A stretch of 64,000 nt of DNA from CAZBSE01 sp964578625. Its GTDB lineage: Bacteria > Actinomycetota > Humimicrobiia > Humimicrobiales > Humimicrobiaceae. How positions within the stretch are numbered: position 1 is the first letter of the stretch; every line of letters begins with the position of its first letter. A model generated the notes under the pieces. That model searched no databases. It was not told the origin of the DNA and saw only the letters and a list, made by a program, of their open reading frames with translations. Below are positions 35,443 through 44,932 of the stretch, in pieces. The translations under genes and the position numbers were made by a program. The stretch covers positions 1-64,000 of the forward strand of contig CAZODQ010000002.1 of NCBI GenBank assembly GCA_964578625.1. Reading direction: 5' to 3'.

Positions 35443-36360
35443 TTATTGCCTTTCTCTGGGATGATACTTAAAATATACTTCTTTTATATGATCTTTATTT
35501 AAACTTGTATAAATCTCAGTAGTCGAGATGCTACTGTGGCCGAGGAGTTCCTGCACAGTCTTTAAATCTGCCCCCATCTGAAGCATATGGGTAGCAAAAC
35601 TATGTCTGAAAATATGAGGATATATGTTTTTATTAAGATTTATTCTTCCTGCATACTTTTTTAATATCTTCCAGAATCCCTGCCTGGTGATTTTATTCCC
35701 GTATTTATTTAAAAAGATATAATCAGATTTATGTTCCTTCTCGATCTTATATCTGCTTGTACTAATATATTTTTTTAAATATAATAAGCCTTTTTTGCCA
35801 ACCGGTGTTATTCTCTCTTTATCACCTTTACCTATGAACCTGATCATTTCTTCATCAAAATCAACATTCTGCAGCCTTAAATTTATTATCTCGCTTACTC
35901 TCAATCCGCAGGAATATATTAATTCAAACATAGACTTATCCCTTAGTTCCAATTTTGTAGAGCATGGTATGCTTTCAAGAAATCTTTCAACCTCTTCTAT
36001 GCTTAAAACCTGCAGCATCTTTTTTGGCCTTTTAGGATTACTTATCTGAATCCAGGGATTTTTCCTGCATATTCCCTCTCTTACCAAAAATTTATAAAAG
36101 CTTCTAAGTGTTGATAATATTCTTGAAATGGATGATTCGGATTTATCTATATGTAAGAATTCAAGGAAATTTAATATCTGTTCCTTTTTAAAATCCTTGT
36201 AATTTATAATACTGCTTTCTTTCAAGAATATACAAAAAATTTTAAGATCTCTTTTGTAGGAATCTAAAGTGTTTGGAAGCAATAATTTTTCAAATCTCAA
36301 ATATTCTAGATATTTATCTATACTATAGTTTATATCTTTATTTTTTATCTTTTTTTCCAA
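35443..36360 (-). CDS. xerD: Tyrosine recombinase XerD-like
   Basis: Site-specific recombinase of 305 aa. The N-terminal SAM-like DNA-binding domain contains FLEFLHIDKSESSISR and RSFYKFLVREGI. The catalytic set is complete: Arg in SCGLRVSEI (about residue 173), Lys near 198, HxxR in HIFRHSFATHM (about 248), His in LGHSSISTTEIY and the nucleophile Tyr at its end. With XerC it would resolve chromosome dimers at dif. The position next to NUDIX, recN and scpAB matches mycobacterial xerD. The start overlaps the NUDIX stop by 23 bases. It is not part of an integron or phage here. Confidence 0.92.
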   Translation of the reverse strand: MEKKIKNKDINYSIDKYLEYLRFEKLLLPNTLDSYKRDLKIFCIFLKESSIINYKDFKKEQILNFLEFLHIDKSESSISRILSTLRSFYKFLVREGICRKNPWIQISNPKRPKKMLQVLSIEEVERFLESIPCSTKLELRDKSMFELIYSCGLRVSEIINLRLQNVDFDEEMIRFIGKGDKERITPVGKKGLLYLKKYISTSRYKIEKEHKSDYIFLNKYGNKITRQGFWKILKKYAGRINLNKNIYPHIFRHSFATHMLQMGADLKTVQELLGHSSISTTEIYTSLNKDHIKEVYFKYHPRERQ

Positions 36361-36904
36361 TTTTAAAATTTTTACTCAAATAATCCCTGGCCAGAAAAAT
36401 TCCTATTATAGTCTTGGCATCTATAATCTTGCCTTCTTTTATAAGTGAAACAGTATTATCCAGATCCAGTTCATAAACATGTAAAAATTCGTCTTCATCT
36501 AAATTATTTTCTTTTCTTTCAAAATCTATTGCAAGATAAAGATATAATATCTCATCACTGAATCCGGGCGATGTATAAAAGGATACGAGATGTATTAACT
36601 TACCCCCTACTGCTCCTATTTCTTCATGTAGTTCTCTGCTTGCACAGTCTACGGGATTTTCACCTTTATCGAGCTTTCCAGCCGGTATCTCCAGTAAAGT
36701 ATTTTCTACGGGGTATCTGAACTGTTCTACCAGTACTATTTCCTTTTTTTTATTTACAGGAACAATGCCTACAGCACCTGGGTGTGAAACTTTTTCTCTT
36801 GTGACAATTTTTTTGTTCGGAAGCATCACGTCATCAAGATACAGTTTTATTATTTTACCGCTAAAAATGCTTTTTGAATTTATCTTTTTCTCATATAATT
36901 CCAT
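36338..36904 (-). CDS. NUDIX hydrolase, ADP-ribose pyrophosphatase type
   Basis: A 188-aa hydrolase. The Nudix box has the standard spacing GX5EX7REUXEEXGU, seen as GKLDKGENPVDCAS then RELHEEIGA (about residues 93-116). The region before it, VNKKKEIVLVEQFRYP, and EIPAGKLDKGE are typical of the ADP-ribose pyrophosphatase (NudF/Rv1700) branch. The same order, pyrG...NUDIX-xerD, is found in mycobacteria. It overlaps both neighbours (23 bases with xerD, 14 with the M20 peptidase). Likely function: hydrolysis of ADP-ribose to AMP and ribose-5-phosphate. Substrate is inferred. Confidence 0.93.
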   Translation of the reverse strand: MELYEKKINSKSIFSGKIIKLYLDDVMLPNKKIVTREKVSHPGAVGIVPVNKKKEIVLVEQFRYPVENTLLEIPAGKLDKGENPVDCASRELHEEIGAVGGKLIHLVSFYTSPGFSDEILYLYLAIDFERKENNLDEDEFLHVYELDLDNTVSLIKEGKIIDAKTIIGIFLARDYLSKNFKIGKKDKK

Positions 36905-38057
36905 TTTGATCTTTTAAAATTTTTTTATTATTCTGTTTGATAATAATTTTACATATATTTAGAACAAGTTCAGCAAGTTTTTCTAATTGTTTAATTTTTA
37001 CAAATTCTTTACTTGAGTGGACGTTCTCCATTCCGGCACTAAGATTTACCGCTATCTTACCTTTTGCATTAAATATATTTATATCGCTTCCACCACCATA
37101 AGATATGATCTTTGTCTTTATATCCAATTTTTTTATTGCACTTTTTGCTACTTTTACAGGTATTTCATTTTCATTAATTTTAAATCCGTTATATTCCCTT
37201 TTCACCTTATACTTTAATCCGGTACCGACATCAGACGCACCTTTTTTTAGATTATTTATTATTTTTTTTGTTATCGTATTCAATTTTGATAATTTTAAAC
37301 TTCTTGCCTCCATTTCCAGCTTCGTGTTTTCAGCAACTATATTCGTAGCCACTCCACCTTCTATTTTGCCTACATTACATGTGCTTTCCTTATCTATTCT
37401 ACCTACTTTCATATTTGAAATAGCCACGGAAGCAGCTTTAATGGAATTAATCCCTTTTTCAGGCTCTATTCCCGCATGTGCAGCTTTTCCTTTAAATTCA
37501 GCAAAAATAGAATTATGAAACGGTGCCCTATTTATTATTGTTCCAATATCACCATCGCTGTCAAAAGCAAAACCATATTTTGCTTTCACCATTTCCATAT
37601 TCATATTTTTTGCTCCCAGAACACCTATTTCTTCAGAAACCGTAAATATAATATAAATATCCCCTGTCGGAATATTTTTTTCCTTGATCACATTCAATAT
37701 TTCTATAATAGCTGCTACTGCAACTTTATCATCACCGCCTAATATAGAATCTTTATTCTTATTATATATTTTCCCGTTCTTTATTACCGGTATAATTTCC
37801 CCATCAACTTTTACTGTGTCAAGATGTGCCGTTAAAAAAATCGGAATGCTTCCCGATGGATTTTTGGTCCTGTAAATAGCTATAATGTTTCCTGCATTGC
37901 TGCCAAATTTCCTTCCGCATTTATCAATATTTACTTCAAGGCCTATACTTTTCAACTTGCTTTTTACATAAATGACTATTTCTTTTTCATTTTTTGACGG
38001 ACTTTTTATACTTACCAGTTCCATGAATGTTTTTAAAAGTCGCTTTTTATTGATCAA
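36891..38057 (-). CDS. M20 family metallopeptidase, PepT-like
   Basis: A 388-aa zinc peptidase of clan MH. Metal-binding residues are visible: the His in FLTAHLDTVKV (about residue 74), the Asp in LGGDDKVAVAA (about 107), the Glu pair in TVSEEIGVLG (about 140) and an Asp near 166. A final His near residue 357 is in GMENVHSSKEF. It contains a lid/dimerisation domain of the TIGR01883 PepT-like type (about 180-295). Such enzymes cleave short peptides, often tripeptides. It sits in the NUDIX-xerD run, overlapping the NUDIX gene by 14 bases. The true substrate is not known. Confidence 0.88.
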   Translation of the reverse strand: MINKKRLLKTFMELVSIKSPSKNEKEIVIYVKSKLKSIGLEVNIDKCGRKFGSNAGNIIAIYRTKNPSGSIPIFLTAHLDTVKVDGEIIPVIKNGKIYNKNKDSILGGDDKVAVAAIIEILNVIKEKNIPTGDIYIIFTVSEEIGVLGAKNMNMEMVKAKYGFAFDSDGDIGTIINRAPFHNSIFAEFKGKAAHAGIEPEKGINSIKAASVAISNMKVGRIDKESTCNVGKIEGGVATNIVAENTKLEMEARSLKLSKLNTITKKIINNLKKGASDVGTGLKYKVKREYNGFKINENEIPVKVAKSAIKKLDIKTKIISYGGGSDINIFNAKGKIAVNLSAGMENVHSSKEFVKIKQLEKLAELVLNICKIIIKQNNKKILKDQNGII

Positions 38058-38064
38058 CTTACTA

Positions 38065-38829
38065 TCATCTCCCCGTTTTTAGTTGTTTCCTTAAAGTTTT
38101 ATTATTTTTTATTTTATTCTTCTTCCTAAGTCTATCAGTAATAATAAAAATTATACCTGCAGCAAGTATCACAACTGACAGTACAGCAGAACCCAGGATA
38201 ATATTTTTAAAAAAATCATAAAAAAAGCCGAAAGGAAAAATAGTGATTATAAGTGATCCAGAGGGAAATGTATAATTTCCCTGCGGGAAAAATATCTCGT
38301 GGAAATTCTCAAATAGAACCGGGAAATTATTTCCCAGAAAATATAACAATAAAATAAAAAACAATACTACTACTGAAGAAATCATAAATAATATACTGAA
38401 GTTTTTAAAAAAATTACCGGTTTCTCTTTTTATTATAAAAAAAGATAAGATAATAAATAAAACAATACTTGTACAGTATAAGATAAATATCTTTAAAAGC
38501 AGTGACCTTACATCTTTAAAATGATTTATTTCATCCGGGGTAAAGATTGGTACTACACTTATATTTTCATTACTAAATCTTACCCTTGTGTTATAATCAG
38601 ATAGATCTAGTTCCGACTTATATTTAAAAAAATCAAAAATTTTTTCAGTGACATTTAAAACATCATTCTTATTTAAAATAGAAAATACGTCATTATTTTC
38701 ATATAGATTTTCATAATAGTCTAAATTAAAGATATAATAAGCAAGCGGTGTAAAAAAAATTATTATTATAAGAAAAACAGAATTTATAAAAATTAAGGTT
38801 TTTATTATCCAGCTGTCTTTAGGACTCAT
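38065..38829 (-). CDS. DUF1461 integral membrane protein
   Basis: A 254-aa membrane protein with about five hydrophobic segments: about residues 12-33, 104-126, 140-160, 190-215 and 217-235. The external part between the first two carries the DUF1461/TIGR01906 signature with a YFKYKS-like helix and the conserved FTPDEINHFKDVRSLL (about residues 94-109). No function is known for the family. It is placed between pyrG and the M20 peptidase, where mycobacteria have the membrane gene mctB near recN-pyrG; the two are not evidently homologous. The basic C-terminal tail (RLRKKNKIKNNK) would face the cytoplasm. Confidence 0.8.
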   Translation of the reverse strand: MSPKDSWIIKTLIFINSVFLIIIIFFTPLAYYIFNLDYYENLYENNDVFSILNKNDVLNVTEKIFDFFKYKSELDLSDYNTRVRFSNENISVVPIFTPDEINHFKDVRSLLLKIFILYCTSIVLFIILSFFIIKRETGNFFKNFSILFMISSVVVLFFILLLYFLGNNFPVLFENFHEIFFPQGNYTFPSGSLIITIFPFGFFYDFFKNIILGSAVLSVVILAAGIIFIITDRLRKKNKIKNNKTLRKQLKTGR

Positions 38830-38869
38830 ATTTTACAATTATGAAATTAAAATCTACTATTATTCTGCT

Positions 38870-40504
38870 TTATATTATAGACCTGTTTCCCCTTTTCGAA
38901 TCTGAATACTTTATTGAAGCATTTATAAAATCTCTGAATAAAGGATGAGGCCTATCCGGTCTGGATTTAAATTCAGGGTGGAATTGTACTGCAACAAACC
39001 ATGGGTGTTTCTTTATCTCTACAATTTCTGCTAAATTCTTTTCCGGGTTGATACCAGTTATTACAAGACCGTTTTTTTCTAGTATATCTACATAGTCATT
39101 ATTCAATTCATATCTGTGTCTATGTCTTTCAAAAATGATTTTCTTCCTGTAAGCTTTAAAGGCTTTGGAATCATCTTTCAATCTGCATTTATATTTTCCC
39201 AGCCTCATAGTCCCACCCATATCTTTTATGTTTTCCTGCTCATGCATCAGACAGATTACAGGATCTTTTGTTTCTTGATTAAATTCAGTACTATCAGCAT
39301 CTTTTAGGCCTAAAACGTTTCTGCTGAACTCAACTACTGCACACTGCATGCCCAAACATATTCCTAAAAATGGTATCTTCTTCTCTCTTGCACACTTTAT
39401 CGCATTAATCTTTCCGTCTATCCCTCTGGCTCCAAATCCGTAAGGAACCAGTATTCCATCCATATCAAATAGTATATGATCATCGGGACAATTTTCACTT
39501 ATTGACTCGGAATTTATCCAGTTTAAATTTACATTTCTCTTGAAGTAGTAACCGCCATGATTTAATGATTCCACAATACTTATATAAGCATCCTTTAAAT
39601 GAGTATACTTACCCACTATTCCAATTTCCACCTTACCGGTAAGGTTATTTATTGCATTTACTATTCTTTCCCAGCTTTTAAGGTCAGATTTTCTTTTCTT
39701 CAGTTTTAATTTCGAAAGTACTCTCAAATCAAGTTTTTCCTTTTTCAACATCAGAGGCACTTTATAAATATGTTCAACATCAATTGCTTCTATAGTATCT
39801 TCTTTCTCAATATCGCAGAACAGGCTTATTTTGCTTTTTATACTGTCAGTTAATTTGGTTTCACTTCTACAGATTATTATATCCGGCTGAATACCTATAC
39901 TTCTAAGTTCTTTGACACTATGTTGCGTTGGTTTTGATTTTAATTCTTCCGTAGTTTTTAAATATGGTACATAAGTCACATGTATGTAAAGAACATTTTC
40001 TTTCCCCACATCCTTCCTGAACTGCCTTATTGCTTCTAAAAATGGAAGGCTTTCTATATCCCCTACAGTCCCACCTATTTCAGTAATAACTATATCAGTT
40101 TTTCTCCTTGTCAATGTCTTCCTGATACTTTCCTTTATTTCATCTGTTATATGCGGAATTACCTGGACTGTAGACCCAAGAAACTTTCCTTTTCTCTCAT
40201 CATCAATAACATTTTTATAGATTTTTCCTGAAGTAAAATTATTATATTTAGAAAGATCTTCATCAATAAATCTTTCATAATGACCCAAGTCAAGGTCAGT
40301 TTCTCCTCCATCATCTGTTACAAATACTTCTCCGTGCTGCAGAGGGTTCATTGTCCCCGGATCAATATTTATATACGGATCAAATTTTTGGATAGTAATG
40401 CTGTAACCGCTTGATTTTAAAAGTCTTCCCAAAGATGCCGCGCATATACCTTTTCCCAGTGAAGACATTACTCCTCCTGTCACAAAAATAAATTTAGTTT
40501 TCAA
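38870..40504 (-). CDS. pyrG: CTP synthase
   Basis: A 544-aa amidotransferase that makes CTP from UTP. The N-terminal synthase domain begins FIFVTGGVMSSLGKGI and has the DPYINIDPGTMNP and GEVFVTDDGGETDLDLGHYE blocks. The C-terminal class I glutaminase domain has the nucleophile Cys in LGICLGMQCAV (about residue 384) and the His/Glu pair in VQFHPEFKSRP (about 512). Length is normal. It overlaps recN by 11 bases. The recN-pyrG order is typical of Actinobacteria and is part of the long syntenic block from tlyA to scpB. Confidence 0.97.
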   Translation of the reverse strand: MKTKFIFVTGGVMSSLGKGICAASLGRLLKSSGYSITIQKFDPYINIDPGTMNPLQHGEVFVTDDGGETDLDLGHYERFIDEDLSKYNNFTSGKIYKNVIDDERKGKFLGSTVQVIPHITDEIKESIRKTLTRRKTDIVITEIGGTVGDIESLPFLEAIRQFRKDVGKENVLYIHVTYVPYLKTTEELKSKPTQHSVKELRSIGIQPDIIICRSETKLTDSIKSKISLFCDIEKEDTIEAIDVEHIYKVPLMLKKEKLDLRVLSKLKLKKRKSDLKSWERIVNAINNLTGKVEIGIVGKYTHLKDAYISIVESLNHGGYYFKRNVNLNWINSESISENCPDDHILFDMDGILVPYGFGARGIDGKINAIKCAREKKIPFLGICLGMQCAVVEFSRNVLGLKDADSTEFNQETKDPVICLMHEQENIKDMGGTMRLGKYKCRLKDDSKAFKAYRKKIIFERHRHRYELNNDYVDILEKNGLVITGINPEKNLAEIVEIKKHPWFVAVQFHPEFKSRPDRPHPLFRDFINASIKYSDSKRGNRSII

Positions 40505-42263
40505 CTTTTATCTTCCCCTCTGTCAAATCACTTTTGATTGTATTACATTTTTCCATAAGTTCTTCTGCATGCATAACGGAAATATCGCTGTCTTTCATTC
40601 CGCTTATCATCCTGGATATCTCTTTTATTTTATCTTTTGAATCCAATCTTTTAATTCTTATTTTTGTTCTGCTTCCTTCTACAAATTTATCAATAAAGTA
40701 ATGGAAATCAGAAAAACATGCTATTTGCGCCAGATGGGTAATAGCTATTATCTGGCAGCTTTTGGATATCTTATAAAGCTTCTCACCTACTACTAGTGCA
40801 GTCTCTCCTCCAATTCCTATATCTATTTCATCGAATATCATAGTAGTAATGTTATCAACAGAACCTATTACCGATTTTATGGCAAGCATAATCCTTGATA
40901 TTTCACCACCCGAAGCAATTTTATTAAGCGGTCTTACAGCTTCTCCTATATTAAGGGATATCAGGAATTCTATATCATCTATTCCGTTTTTTGTTAACTT
41001 TGTTTTTTTACCTTCTATTTCCAGGCCGTCATTATCTTCCAATAATCTATACTGCGGTTCAAACAATACAGATTTAAAACCAAGGTCCGCCATTTCACTT
41101 ACTACCTCTTTTTTTAGATCATCTATAGTCTCTTTCCTTGATTCACTTAATATTATAGCTTTTTCTATTAAAATTCCTCTTACTCTATTATACTCTGTCT
41201 TCTTTTTTTCAATTTCACTATCTAAATCTTCAAAACTCTCAATTTCTTCTTTTAATTTCCTTGCGTGCTCATTGATTAAATTCAAATCCAGATTATATTT
41301 CTTTTTTATTTCCGATAATTTATAGAGTCTTTCCTGAATACTGTCCAATCTCTCTTCGCTGAATTCAAAATCAGCAAGATAACTGTTTAAATAATGGCTT
41401 ATTTCTTCAAAAAGATTTACCGTTGAAGAAAGTTTTCCACTAAAACTTTTAAACTTATTGTCTATTTCAGACAATTCATTAATATTTTTATCCAGAACAG
41501 CCGCATTATCAATCAATGAAGGTACATCATCCTGGTCACTTTCCATTATCTTTTTACATTCCGCAGCAAGCCGGTAAATCTTTTCATAATTTTTAAGAAC
41601 CCTCATTTCATTTTCTAAAATTTCTTCCTCATTTTCCTTGATATCCAATTTCCTGATTTCTTCATATCTATAATTCAGATCTTTTAACTTTTCTTCTCTT
41701 ATATTTTTTAAATTCTTTAATTTTAAAAATTCTTCTTTCCTTTTATTGTATAGTTCTAAAATCTCAGAGTATTCCCGTTTCGCATCTGAAATTATGTCTT
41801 TTCCAAATCTATCTATTATATCTATATGCGTTCTTGGTTCTAATAAATACTGGTGATCATGCTGTCCATGAATATCTACAAAAAACTCGCCTAATTTCTT
41901 TAAAGTAGAAACCTGGGTAAAAATTCCGTTAATAAAAGCTTTATTTTTACCTTTTCTGTTTACCTCTCTGGTTATTACTATATCATCGCAGGGATCTCCC
42001 TTATCAATTAAATTCTGGCATATCAAATAATCTACAGCCATTGGATTATTTCTAAAATCAAAGTACCCTTGAACCAGCAATTTATCCTCACTGTCCCTGA
42101 TTAAGTCATTTGCTGCCCGTTCACCGCTAAGTAGATTGATCGCTTCAATAATAAGAGTTTTACCTGCACCTGTTTCACCAGTTAGGATATTAAGACCCTT
42201 CTGAAATATTAATTTAGCATCATCAATTATAGCAAAATTTTTTACCTGTAATTCTTTTAACAT
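40494..42263 (-). CDS. recN: DNA repair protein RecN
   Basis: SMC-like ATPase of double-strand break repair, 589 aa. The N-terminus holds the Walker A motif LTGETGAGKTLI (about residues 27-38) and the family's INGIFTQVSTL and VDIHGQHDHQYLL. A long coiled coil spans about residues 165-380. The C-terminal head has the signature LNKIASGGEISRIMLAIKS and Walker B TTMIFDEIDIGIGG (about 470-485). nadK lies upstream (31 bases) and pyrG overlaps downstream, the tlyA-nadK-recN-pyrG order of mycobacteria. Complete and normal in length. Confidence 0.96.
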   Translation of the reverse strand: MLKELQVKNFAIIDDAKLIFQKGLNILTGETGAGKTLIIEAINLLSGERAANDLIRDSEDKLLVQGYFDFRNNPMAVDYLICQNLIDKGDPCDDIVITREVNRKGKNKAFINGIFTQVSTLKKLGEFFVDIHGQHDHQYLLEPRTHIDIIDRFGKDIISDAKREYSEILELYNKRKEEFLKLKNLKNIREEKLKDLNYRYEEIRKLDIKENEEEILENEMRVLKNYEKIYRLAAECKKIMESDQDDVPSLIDNAAVLDKNINELSEIDNKFKSFSGKLSSTVNLFEEISHYLNSYLADFEFSEERLDSIQERLYKLSEIKKKYNLDLNLINEHARKLKEEIESFEDLDSEIEKKKTEYNRVRGILIEKAIILSESRKETIDDLKKEVVSEMADLGFKSVLFEPQYRLLEDNDGLEIEGKKTKLTKNGIDDIEFLISLNIGEAVRPLNKIASGGEISRIMLAIKSVIGSVDNITTMIFDEIDIGIGGETALVVGEKLYKISKSCQIIAITHLAQIACFSDFHYFIDKFVEGSRTKIRIKRLDSKDKIKEISRMISGMKDSDISVMHAEELMEKCNTIKSDLTEGKIKVEN

Positions 42264-42294
42264 ACCTTGATACTTATGTATTATCTAAAACTTT

Positions 42295-43164
42295 TTATAT
42301 CCTCTCGATAAATTTTTCTTTAAATACCTTAAAAAACATATCCTTATTGAAAGATACTAACTTTAATTTTAATTTTGATTTTTTAACTTTAAAGATACAA
42401 CCCGGCTGAATATCGAATGATACTATCTTCCCATCAGCACCAATACAATCTTTATTATTTTTTGATTCAACTTTTATTTCAAGAACATTATCCGGACTTA
42501 AAATTATACTCCTGCTTAGTAAGGTATGGGGACATATTGGAGTTATAATTATGACCTCACTTCTAGGTTCTACTATTGGACCCCCCGCCGAAAGAGAGTA
42601 AGCTGTGGAACCAGTCGGGGTAGAGATAATTATTCCATCTGCTGTAAAACTTTTTATTGATATTTCATTAACCATTATTTCAAATTTTATAATTTTCCCG
42701 GTCATAGACCTGGTTATGGTAAATTCGTTTAGTACTAAATAAGGCATAATAAGATTTTCTATCGCTTTTTTATCCTTAAAAAATCTTCCTTTTAAAAGCA
42801 TTCTTTCTTCAATGCTAAAATCATTTTTTAAAACCCTATCTATAGCTTCATACATATTACAGGTGTCAATTACAGTTAAAAACCCAAGACTTCCGACATT
42901 AATCCCTAATACAGGTATTTCTCTTTCAAATGAGTACTTAGAGGCTCTAAGAAAAGTCCCATCTCCTCCTACCGATAATATTACATCACTTTTTATACCA
43001 AATTCTTCTTCAGACACCGAAGGAAGAGAATAATGTTCCGGCATTTTATCGCTTTCTATCATAAGTACATTAATATCTTTTTTAATTAAATATTCATATA
43101 TCTGATTGGCGACTTCTATTGCTTCCTGTTTTTCATTATTTGAAACTATTCCAATATTTTTCAT
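42295..43164 (-). CDS. nadK: NAD kinase
   Basis: Makes NADP+ from NAD+ using ATP or polyphosphate; 289 aa. The catalytic GGDGTFLRA is near residue 65 and INVGSLGFLTV follows near 88. The conserved glycine-rich GIIISTPTGSTAYSLSAGGP (about 178-197) binds NAD, and the typical PICPHTLLSRSI block follows near 208. Length is usual for Gram-positive enzymes. It lies 13 bases downstream of tlyA and upstream of recN, a widely conserved trio. Confidence 0.96.
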   Translation of the reverse strand: MKNIGIVSNNEKQEAIEVANQIYEYLIKKDINVLMIESDKMPEHYSLPSVSEEEFGIKSDVILSVGGDGTFLRASKYSFEREIPVLGINVGSLGFLTVIDTCNMYEAIDRVLKNDFSIEERMLLKGRFFKDKKAIENLIMPYLVLNEFTITRSMTGKIIKFEIMVNEISIKSFTADGIIISTPTGSTAYSLSAGGPIVEPRSEVIIITPICPHTLLSRSIILSPDNVLEIKVESKNNKDCIGADGKIVSFDIQPGCIFKVKKSKLKLKLVSFNKDMFFKVFKEKFIERI

Positions 43165-43176
43165 TTTTGGTACCTG

Positions 43177-43992
43177 TCACTGATTAAAATAATTATGGGC
43201 TCCGTCAACTATATCCTTGATTATTTTATCATAATTTATAATATATTTAGCTCCCTTAAGACATTTTCTTAAAAAAATCCAGAACTCAATATTACCTTTT
43301 GCTCCTTTTATTTTTGAAAATGCAAAATCTACAATCTTAACGGGGAATTTCATGATAAATTCAGTTATATCAAACAATACTTTATAATGCAGCTTTTTAT
43401 CTCTTATTATACCCTTGTTCTCGACCTCATTTTTCTTAAGCTCGAATTGCGGTTTTACAAGTAAAAGTATTTCACCATTTTTATCAGTAAGTTCCAATAT
43501 TTTGCTAAAAATTTTTTTTATGGAAATAAATGAAACATCTACAACCGCGAAGTTTAAAATAAAAGGAATTTTTTCCATATTAAGATGACGGATATTTGTT
43601 CTTTCCAAAACAGTTACCCGGGGTGAATTTCTCAGTTCCCATGATAATTTTCCATACCCGACATCAATATCTAATATTTTATCCGCTCCGTTTTTCAAGA
43701 GGAAATCCGTAAATCCCCCGGTTGACGAACCTACATCTATAGCCTTTTTCCCGCTGATACTGATCCCCAAATCCTTAAATGCTCCCTCAAGTTTCAAACC
43801 TCCCCTGGAAACATATGGATTTTTTGAAATTATCTTAATCTCAGAATCCTGATTTACAAATGTCCCCGGTTTTTCGATCACACTGCCTCCTACTTTTACT
43901 CTACCCTCCATCAACAGTGCATTCGCTTCTTTTTCTGTATCAGCCAGTCCTTTCTTTAAAAGTATGTCATTGATTTTAATCTTTTTCTTAAT
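43177..43992 (-). CDS. tlyA: TlyA-type rRNA 2'-O-methyltransferase, probable ATT start
   Basis: S4-domain plus FtsJ-like methyltransferase. The first ATG (43914) gives a 245-aa protein that starts in the middle of the S4 domain. In frame upstream, 26 further codons (KKKIKINDILLKKGLADTE, then KEANALL) complete the S4 domain. The only plausible start there is ATT at 43990-43992, with AAAGGT nine bases before and an in-frame TAG (the ispA stop) just upstream. The resulting 271 aa match the usual TlyA length of about 268. The catalytic domain has the SAM motif AIDVGSSTGGFTDFLL and DVSFISIKKI. TlyA methylates 16S and 23S rRNA in mycobacteria. ispA lies upstream, nadK downstream. Confidence 0.88.
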   Translation of the reverse strand: MKKKIKINDILLKKGLADTEKEANALLMEGRVKVGGSVIEKPGTFVNQDSEIKIISKNPYVSRGGLKLEGAFKDLGISISGKKAIDVGSSTGGFTDFLLKNGADKILDIDVGYGKLSWELRNSPRVTVLERTNIRHLNMEKIPFILNFAVVDVSFISIKKIFSKILELTDKNGEILLLVKPQFELKKNEVENKGIIRDKKLHYKVLFDITEFIMKFPVKIVDFAFSKIKGAKGNIEFWIFLRKCLKGAKYIINYDKIIKDIVDGAHNYFNQ

Positions 43993-43997
43993 GCTTA

Positions 43998-44903
43998 TTA
44001 TACCTTTCTAAGCAGCAGGAATTTTGCCATGTTGACAAGCAACTTACGCTCAATGTCCATGCTCTCTATTATCTCAATAGATTTTTTAATTTTTCTTTCA
44101 GCAATTTTTTTTGACTTTGAAACCCCCCACATATCCGGATAGGTATTTTTTTTCTGAAGGGCATCCTTTCCAGTGGATTTTCCTGCCGTTTTCCTATTTG
44201 ATGTCACATCCAGAATATCATCTGTGATCTGAAAAGCCAGACCCAAATTCTCGGAATAATCAGTTAATTTTTTAAGAACACTGCCTTCTGCTCCACATAT
44301 AATTGCTGCACATCTGACAGAAGAAGCTATCAGTTTTCCCGTTTTATTCTTATGCATATATTCCAATCTATCTTTACTTATTTTCTTACCGGTGTAATAA
44401 ACGTCAATTATCTGGCCTGCAGCCATCCCGTTTACGCCAGTAGCATCGGTGATCTCACCTAAAATCTTTACTTTAGTTCCTGCATCAGTATTCTGGTATT
44501 TTATTATAATATTAATTGCTTCCGAAAATAGAGCATCTCCGGTAAGTATTGCAATATCTTCTCCGAATTTTTTATGACATGTAGGTTTACCCCTCCTCAT
44601 GTCATCATTATCCATGGAAGGCAAATCATCATGTATTAATGAATAAGTGTGTATGAATTCGATCGCACAGGCTGTAGGCATTACTATTTTATAATCATAC
44701 CCCATGCTTTTTGCCGTAATCATGCATAATATCGGCCTAAATCTTTTGCCGCCGCTTTCAATACTGTATTTAATAGCTTCTTTCAGGATATCTGGGATTC
44801 TCTCATACTTTTTAATATAATATCTTAAATTATCATTGACTATTTTTATTAAAAATTCAGGATACAGCTTATTTTCTTTTAGATTATAATCTTTTGCAAC
44901 CAT
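43998..44903 (-). CDS. ispA: Polyprenyl synthase, farnesyl diphosphate synthase type
   Basis: A 301-aa trans-isoprenyl diphosphate synthase. The first Asp-rich motif is LIHDDLPSMDNDDMRRG (about residues 89-105) and the second is FQITDDILDVT (about 231). GGKRFRPILC precedes them. Two residues between Asp pairs in the first motif (DDLPSMD) identify the short-chain bacterial FPP type, making farnesyl or geranylgeranyl diphosphate from IPP produced via IspH. Neighbours usually include xseA/xseB and dxs; here only nusB (upstream) and tlyA (downstream) are retained. Exact product length is not certain. Confidence 0.93.
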   Translation of the reverse strand: MVAKDYNLKENKLYPEFLIKIVNDNLRYYIKKYERIPDILKEAIKYSIESGGKRFRPILCMITAKSMGYDYKIVMPTACAIEFIHTYSLIHDDLPSMDNDDMRRGKPTCHKKFGEDIAILTGDALFSEAINIIIKYQNTDAGTKVKILGEITDATGVNGMAAGQIIDVYYTGKKISKDRLEYMHKNKTGKLIASSVRCAAIICGAEGSVLKKLTDYSENLGLAFQITDDILDVTSNRKTAGKSTGKDALQKKNTYPDMWGVSKSKKIAERKIKKSIEIIESMDIERKLLVNMAKFLLLRKV

Positions 44904-44932
44904 CTTTTTTTAAATACTTTAGAAAAGATTTT

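Noticed and set aside
35443..36360. Tyrosine recombinase considered as an integrase of a mobile element
   Set aside because: Its place in the NUDIX-xerD-scpAB run and its XerD-like sequence fit a chromosomal housekeeping recombinase; no att-like repeats or cargo surround it.
37105..37518. 137-codon plus-strand open frame
   Set aside because: Lies wholly within the M20 peptidase gene; the minus strand has clear metal-binding motifs.
40849..41325. 158-codon plus-strand open frame
   Set aside because: Shadow of recN; composition is Ser/Ile/Leu-rich as expected from the complement of an AT-rich gene.
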